A DNA stretch of 45,927 nt from the NCBI GenBank assembly GCA_021166685.1, contig JAJPEU010000017.1, forward strand, positions 1 to 45,927, read 5' to 3'. The notes beneath the pieces were generated by a model, which saw nothing but the letters and a program-made list of their open reading frames with translations, made no database searches and was not told where the DNA came from. Each line of letters starts with the position of its first letter. Position 1 is the first letter of the stretch. This stretch comes from Sulfurovum sp. (GTDB taxonomy: Bacteria; Campylobacterota; Campylobacteria; Campylobacterales; Sulfurovaceae). A program made the position numbers and the translations under genes. Shown piece after piece: positions 40,552 to 45,927 of the stretch.

Positions 40552-43500
40552 ATGGTTTTTTCTATAGGTTTGTATGGGGCACACCATGCTTTTTTTTCTG
40601 TGATTCGTTTCGTTAAAAAAGCATTGGTTGGCGGGTTTGTTCTTGTTTCGTTGCTTCACGCTCAGCCGGTTGTCAATCTCAAAGGGGAGATGAACGTTAA
40701 CCAGGGAGCGCTTGAATATACGTTCAATCTGCAGCTGCCTCCGGGAATTGCCGGAGTTGTTCCGAAGCTTTCACTGACTTATAACTCAAACGGGGGCAAC
40801 GGCTATCTGGGCAAAGGCTGGGACTTGGGAGGTCTCAGCAGTATCACACGGTGCGGTTCGACGATCGCCGATGATGGGATCAGCCGAAGCATTCAGTTGG
40901 ATGAAAAAGACCATTACTGCCTTGACGGGCAGCGTTTGGTTGCGGTAGCGGGAGCAGAAGGTGCAGACGGCACTGAATACCGCACTAAGATTGAAAGCTA
41001 CAGCAGGATCGTCTCCTATGGCGGAAACGGAGACAACCCTCAAACCTTCAAGGTATGGACCAAGTCGGGCGATGTATACGAGTATGGAGCTGTGCCGAAT
41101 GCCCGCTTTGACTATGAAGGCAAAACGGTTTCTTGGAAAGTTAGCAAGATTCGGGATGCGCTCTTAAACGACGATAACGCAATTGAATTTGTTTATACCG
41201 ATGAACATGTCATCAGCTCTGTTAATTATGCCAACGGGATCAACAGAATTGATTTTCTTTATGGAACCGGACGCCTGGATAAGCGAAAGGCCAACTACAG
41301 AGGAAAAATCATCCTTCAAGATAAAAACCTCGAAAAAATCTTGGTTTCAGTCAATGGCACCGATATACGAGAATACAGACTCTCCTATCTATCGCAAAGT
41401 AATTTCAGAGACTTGCTTAAGCTTGATTCGATTAGAGAGTGTGTCGAAAATGAGTGTCTGGAACCGCTTAGCTTTACTTGGGATACCAATGTTCATGCCG
41501 ATCTTCAATTTAATAAATTGGCAGCACCATTGATAACTTCCGACAGTTATAAATTTAAAATTGCAGACTTCAACGGAGATGGTATTTCTGATATTTACAA
41601 GGTTAGAGATGACGCAGATCATATTTTCATCATGAATGCAGAAGGCGGCATTGCCTATGAAACAGATGTAAATGTTTTGGGAGAGTATGATGCGATAGCT
41701 TTGGTAGATTTTAATGGGGACGGCATTGTAGATATTTATGAACGGTATCGCCCGCTTTTTTCTTCACACACCGATAGGATTTGGATCAATGACGGAGAGG
41801 GACATTTTACGTTATTTTCTCATCCTGATATAAAAAGTGCATTAAAAAGAATTAAATTTGCCGATATTGACGATGATAGCGATATGGATATTTATGAGCT
41901 GGACAGCAATGGGCATGATAAGATTTGGATCAATGACGGCAGAGGAAATTTTGAACAAAATGGTCTCTTGGAGATAAAATTAGAAGATTGTGTCGAAAGT
42001 GTATCTGATTCGAAAATAGACACTAGAATAGCAGAGAGGGATATCGCTTTTTATGATGCAGATGAAGATGGAGATCTTGATATTTTTATCGCAGTCCCGG
42101 TAAGAAGCTCGATGTTCTTAAAACGCTTCATTGTAAATATTTACAGAAACGATGGCAATGGAGCTTTTTCTCTTCTGCGCTCAGATATCACCCATGCACC
42201 AAGTACCGTCAATGATGATGAAGATACGTTTCATCAATTTGTAGAACTTAACGGGGACGGCATCCCGGATATCGTGCATATAGAAACTAGCAATTCTACT
42301 ACTCAAAGCAGTTATATTTATCTTTCTGATTGTAATTTGCATTGGAATACACAACCGCTTGCCATTGCCTCTTCAAAAAAGAAAATCCGCCTTGCAGACC
42401 TCAATGGCGATGGGGTAACCGATATCTATCATACGTATAAAAATAACAGCGGTATCTGGATTAATGACGGCAAAGGCAATTTCTCGCTTGATCCGAATGA
42501 TCAGAATATTAATAAATCTGATGATAGTTATAAAAGTATCGATATAGTCGATCTTGATGGTGACGGTATTGTTGATATTGTTGAAAAAGGACTTCCGTTA
42601 TTTCTTGAGCCAAGGGAGAATAATTTATGGCTCAATGATGGTATGGGTTCATTTTCTGCATTTCGAATATCTCAAGCAAAGATAGATTTCAGTTATACTG
42701 ATGAGCATTTTAATGTGCTTTACGGTGACTTTAACGGTGATGGATTGGTCGATATCTATGATACAAAGACAGGTATTTATCTTAATGCCAACAAGCAAGA
42801 GAAAATTGTTGCCATTACCGATTCATTCAAAAATGTCATAAATATTACGTATGATACCCTGGCCAATAATGAGCTTTATACCAAAGAAAACGATGTCAAA
42901 GAGAAAGAGGTCAACCTTCAAACTTCTGCAGCAGTTGTTGCTTCCACGGAAGTGGGGAATGGAATCGGCGGAATACAGAAGATGAGCTACCGCTACAGCG
43001 GGCTTAAATATCATCTCATGAGAGGCCCGCTGGGATTTAGAACGGTCGAAACAACTGATGAGACGACCGGTGCAAAGACGCTGACCGAGTTCTATCAAGC
43101 CTATCCTCTTACAGGCAGGGCCAAAAGAACCCAAAGCTTCATTGGCGATGAGATTCTCAGCGATTCTTCTGCTCAGGCAGAGATTTTGATATCGATCAAT
43201 GGAAGCTGGAGCATTGCAGATAACCCTTCTTCATTGGCAAACCGTCCGGACCGGTATATCATCCAAAACCGTTCTGAAGAGATGAAAAGCTTTATAAACG
43301 ATATCCTGCTTAAAGAGACGCTGACCGAGTATAAAGAGTATGATGAGTACGGCAATGTCGAAGAGATGCGGGTGACGACGACCGGGGGCGGAGAGACTTT
43401 TGTCAAGACTACTATTAGCAGTTATGAAAATATCGTAGACGGTGAAAAATGGCTGCCTGGCAGACTGACAAACGTCAGTGTAATACATGAAGGGTACGGT

Positions 43501-45927
43501 GATACCCGGACAAGGACGTCGAGCTTTAGTTATAATGAATACGGAATGCTTCAAAGTGAAACGATCGAACCGGATGACGCGCTGGAGTTTACCAAAAGCT
43601 ATACCTATGACCGCTTCGGAAATAAGATACAGGAGAAACTTTCATCCTCATCGGTCTTGGAAGATCGTATTACCGGTTATACCTATGATGATAACGGCCG
43701 TTTCATTGTCAAGGTTACCAATGCACTGGGGCAGGAAGAGAACAGTCTCTATGATGAAAACGAAGGCAAACGCGTCAGCCTTACGGGCCCAAACGGACTA
43801 AGCACACGCTGGGAATACAATGAATGGGGCCAGCTGACCAAAGAGGTACGGGCTGACGGCACTTTCACTACAATGAGCTATACCTATGACAACTCTCAAA
43901 ATAACAGTCTGTATGTCATTACTAAAAGCAGTTCGGACGGAAAGACGGAGAGCATCTACTATGATAGTTTCGATCGTGTCGTTGCTACGAAAACCCTCGG
44001 CTTTGAAGGAGAAGAGATCTTTGTCGAAACCTCCTATAACGCCAAAGGACAGGTAGAGGCAAAATCCTCTCCGCACAGCCTGAACGATGAGAATGTCGGC
44101 TATATCAGGTATATATATGACACATACGGGCGCGTGACCGAAACCCTGACGCCTCCGCATAATACGGGAGATACCGGCGAGATCTCCACGAAGGCCGAAT
44201 ACGACGGGTATGAAGTAAAAACGATCGATGCTGAGAACCGCGAAAAGATTGTTAAAAAAGATGCCATGGACAAGATTGTTTCGGTACAGGAAGGCGAGAG
44301 CAGCATGGAGTACTCCTATGATGCCATCGGCAACCTTGTCAAGACTGTTCCAAACGGCGATGAGACGCGCGCGATACTCATGGAATATGATATCCTCGGC
44401 AACAAAACAAAAATGGCCGATCCGAATATGGGTACATGGACATATACGTATAATGCACTTGGTGAGCCGGTAAGCCAAAAGGATGCAAAGGCGCAAACAA
44501 CTACCATGCACTATGACCGGCTCGGAAGGCTGACTGAGAAAAAGACTCCTGAGGGTACCTCTGTCAGGCAGTATGATTTGGGTCAAAAAGCGATCGGAAA
44601 ACTCTCCTACGAAAGCTCGGGCAATATTTCCAAAGCCTATGCCTATGATGCATACGGAAGGCCGGCATCCGTGACAACCGCCATTGACGGATTGACCTAT
44701 AGCGAAGCGTATGTGTATAATGAAAAAGGACAGTTGGAGGCCGTCACCAAACCGAACAATTTCAAACTGGTCAATATCTATAACGCCTACGGCTATCTTG
44801 AATCGATCAAATCGCCAAGAGAACAGATCCTTGACTTTGACTTTGACCACTATGTCAATCTGATCGCCGCGTTACTGCAAAGGGCAACCGAGTATCAAAC
44901 CCTATATATGGAATACCAGGCAAAGGCCGATGAGCTCAAAGCCAAGGCAGGCTATTATGAAAGCGTAGCCCAGGCGAATGAATCCGAAAGTGCCTACTTT
45001 AATGAGGTGGCCGTACAGCTTAGAGCTGCTGCGGCACAGTATGAAGCCAGTGCCGAGATCAACAGGAACTATGCAGATCAGGCAAAAGCACAGGCAGATA
45101 AGTATCAGGTGCTTGCCGATAAATATGCAAAATCAATCTTCACAAGGAGTCAGTCCTATACATATCAGAAACTTGCAGACCGGTATTATGCCGATACGCG
45201 GCATTACCTGGAATTGGCACAACAATATGCACTGGATGCACAGAATACACTGGATGCAGCACAGGCGAATGATGAACAGGCACAGCAGCTTGCCCGGAAT
45301 GCAGAGTCAAGCATCAATCTGGCGCAAGATGCATTGGCATTGATGCAGGAAGACTTAGCCCGGGCGGATCATTATCAGCGTTTGGCTGAAAACAACACAC
45401 AAATGTCAGAGGCCTACAATGAGATGCTTGCAGATGAAGAGAATGTTTACCACTACAAAGTCCTCTCCATGGACAGTTTCGGGAGGGTCACGCAGTACCT
45501 TTCAGGCAACGGGTTGATCAATACCGACAGCTATGACGACAGCGGTGCGATGCTGGGCTCACAGACAGGGTTCATGGGAGACAACGCGATCAGGGATCTA
45601 AGCTATGAGTACGACAAGACCTACAACCTGGCCAAACGCACCGACAGCTACCTTGGCGTAACGGCTGAGTACACCTATGATGCGCTCAGCCGTATCGAAC
45701 ATGCCCGATTCGTCTTTGAGAACGGACAGAATATCACCGGCATGAGCGATATGAGCTATGCTTACGATGCATTTGGCAATATCACCCATAAGAGCGATAT
45801 CGGGGAATATGCCTATGATGATGCCCTGCATCCAAACCGCCTCAGCAGTGTCTACAATGCCGACACCGGAGAGACAAAAACCTTCGAATACGACGCCAAC
45901 GGCAATATGGTCAACGACAACGGTATC
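40552..45927 (+). CDS. Giant secreted SpvB / FG-GAP / Rhs-repeat protein (3' end beyond window)
   Basis: 1792 codons without a stop. Residues 1-38: signal peptide (KKALVGGFVLVSLLHA), with GTG 40600 as a shorter alternative start. About 40-310: SpvB/TcaC-like N-terminal domain (LQLPPGIAGVVPKLSLTYNS; GYLGKGWDLGGLSSITRCG). About 337-745: eight FG-GAP/VCBS-type repeats with the Ca2+ loop DxNGDGxxD and WINDGxGxF. About 748 onward: Rhs/YD repeats (YDRFGN, YDAIGNLVK, YDRLGRLTEKKTPEG, YDAYGRP). About 1433-1636: an all-helical insertion, then Rhs repeats resume (MDSFGRVTQYLSGNGL; YDANGN). The layout matches TcB/Rhs shells that encase a variable C-terminal toxin. The core motif and any toxin domain are past the edge. 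Likely acquired or variable locus. Confidence 0.92.
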   Translation, partial: MVFSIGLYGAHHAFFSVIRFVKKALVGGFVLVSLLHAQPVVNLKGEMNVNQGALEYTFNLQLPPGIAGVVPKLSLTYNSNGGNGYLGKGWDLGGLSSITRCGSTIADDGISRSIQLDEKDHYCLDGQRLVAVAGAEGADGTEYRTKIESYSRIVSYGGNGDNPQTFKVWTKSGDVYEYGAVPNARFDYEGKTVSWKVSKIRDALLNDDNAIEFVYTDEHVISSVNYANGINRIDFLYGTGRLDKRKANYRGKIILQDKNLEKILVSVNGTDIREYRLSYLSQSNFRDLLKLDSIRECVENECLEPLSFTWDTNVHADLQFNKLAAPLITSDSYKFKIADFNGDGISDIYKVRDDADHIFIMNAEGGIAYETDVNVLGEYDAIALVDFNGDGIVDIYERYRPLFSSHTDRIWINDGEGHFTLFSHPDIKSALKRIKFADIDDDSDMDIYELDSNGHDKIWINDGRGNFEQNGLLEIKLEDCVESVSDSKIDTRIAERDIAFYDADEDGDLDIFIAVPVRSSMFLKRFIVNIYRNDGNGAFSLLRSDITHAPSTVNDDEDTFHQFVELNGDGIPDIVHIETSNSTTQSSYIYLSDCNLHWNTQPLAIASSKKKIRLADLNGDGVTDIYHTYKNNSGIWINDGKGNFSLDPNDQNINKSDDSYKSIDIVDLDGDGIVDIVEKGLPLFLEPRENNLWLNDGMGSFSAFRISQAKIDFSYTDEHFNVLYGDFNGDGLVDIYDTKTGIYLNANKQEKIVAITDSFKNVINITYDTLANNELYTKENDVKEKEVNLQTSAAVVASTEVGNGIGGIQKMSYRYSGLKYHLMRGPLGFRTVETTDETTGAKTLTEFYQAYPLTGRAKRTQSFIGDEILSDSSAQAEILISINGSWSIADNPSSLANRPDRYIIQNRSEEMKSFINDILLKETLTEYKEYDEYGNVEEMRVTTTGGGETFVKTTISSYENIVDGEKWLPGRLTNVSVIHEGYGDTRTRTSSFSYNEYGMLQSETIEPDDALEFTKSYTYDRFGNKIQEKLSSSSVLEDRITGYTYDDNGRFIVKVTNALGQEENSLYDENEGKRVSLTGPNGLSTRWEYNEWGQLTKEVRADGTFTTMSYTYDNSQNNSLYVITKSSSDGKTESIYYDSFDRVVATKTLGFEGEEIFVETSYNAKGQVEAKSSPHSLNDENVGYIRYIYDTYGRVTETLTPPHNTGDTGEISTKAEYDGYEVKTIDAENREKIVKKDAMDKIVSVQEGESSMEYSYDAIGNLVKTVPNGDETRAILMEYDILGNKTKMADPNMGTWTYTYNALGEPVSQKDAKAQTTTMHYDRLGRLTEKKTPEGTSVRQYDLGQKAIGKLSYESSGNISKAYAYDAYGRPASVTTAIDGLTYSEAYVYNEKGQLEAVTKPNNFKLVNIYNAYGYLESIKSPREQILDFDFDHYVNLIAALLQRATEYQTLYMEYQAKADELKAKAGYYESVAQANESESAYFNEVAVQLRAAAAQYEASAEINRNYADQAKAQADKYQVLADKYAKSIFTRSQSYTYQKLADRYYADTRHYLELAQQYALDAQNTLDAAQANDEQAQQLARNAESSINLAQDALALMQEDLARADHYQRLAENNTQMSEAYNEMLADEENVYHYKVLSMDSFGRVTQYLSGNGLINTDSYDDSGAMLGSQTGFMGDNAIRDLSYEYDKTYNLAKRTDSYLGVTAEYTYDALSRIEHARFVFENGQNITGMSDMSYAYDAFGNITHKSDIGEYAYDDALHPNRLSSVYNADTGETKTFEYDANGNMVNDNGI
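44848..45459 (+). other. Helical coiled-coil insertion inside the Rhs shell
   Basis: About 204 residues of the Rhs protein, rich in Ala, Gln, Tyr and Glu (QAKADELKAKAGYYESVAQA; AQQYALDAQNTLDAAQANDE), with no Pro, Cys or Trp and one Gly, so almost certainly a long helical or coiled-coil rod. It replaces the turn between YLESIKSP and YHYKVLSMDSFGRV, which in ordinary Rhs proteins is a short hairpin. Confidence 0.75.

Noticed and set aside
43231..43801. Overlapping short frames in the Rhs region that might be an immunity gene
   Set aside because: They lie inside continuous Rhs repeats in another frame; an immunity gene would be expected after the toxin end, beyond the window.
43798..44850. Long minus-strand open frame of 350 codons inside the Rhs gene
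   Set aside because: It mirrors the Rhs repeats, which are in perfect frame on the plus strand; no start signal or family resemblance.

Overview
The window reads as a chromosomal segment of a Campylobacterota (epsilonproteobacterial) organism, probably a Sulfurovum/Sulfurimonas-like free-living member. Reasons: the epsilon-type DapD, a lone nspC for the carboxyspermidine polyamine route, an atpB separated from the other ATP synthase genes, the rpmH-rnpA-yidC-jag-mnmE cluster followed by purL, a cbpA-hspR heat-shock module, and consensus TATAAT boxes mostly without a recognisable -35. The genus is an inference from protein character. I see no rRNA, tRNA, CRISPR array or replication origin.

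Layout. 1-139 is the end of an IS256-family insertion sequence running off the left edge. 185-3650 (minus strand) holds a Sel1-repeat protein, a BtuB-like TonB-dependent receptor with a small MFS-like membrane protein behind it, and a doubtful small ORF in the receptor leader. 3714-10426 (plus) is a dense housekeeping run: a cysteine-rich protein, dapD, an S4 protein, trpD, tsaE, lptB, a TIGR02757 protein, atpB, a small membrane protein and a ThiE/TenI protein. 10436-11146 (minus) is a DUF445 protein. 11260-20964 (plus) carries gatB, a K+ channel with a separate RCK protein, gpsA and the tamA-tamB pair. nspC (minus) converges on tamB. 22191-28123 (plus) has a small cyclase-fold-like protein, the rpmH-rnpA-yidC-jag-mnmE cluster, a one-repeat Sel1 protein and a lipoprotein. 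A dimeric dUTPase (minus) is divergent from purL and purH, followed by a rhodanese, cbpA-hspR, a lipoprotein (minus), galE, a CYTH protein and a secreted protein. Two minus-strand membrane proteins (CNNM/CBS and a periplasmic-sensor-like protein) end this part.

40034-45927 is the accessory region: a small anchored protein followed by a very large secreted SpvB/FG-GAP/Rhs protein, open for 1792 codons to the right edge. It has a G9 tract in its leader and an approximately 205-residue helical insertion inside the Rhs shell. This is the most unusual part of the window.

How the genes work together: yidC/jag, tamA/tamB and lptB all serve envelope biogenesis; purL and purH are two purine steps; cbpA/hspR is a chaperone plus its likely repressor; the channel and RCK genes form one K+ module. 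The Rhs protein is likely a secreted toxin or shell, with its variable C-terminus and any immunity gene beyond the window.
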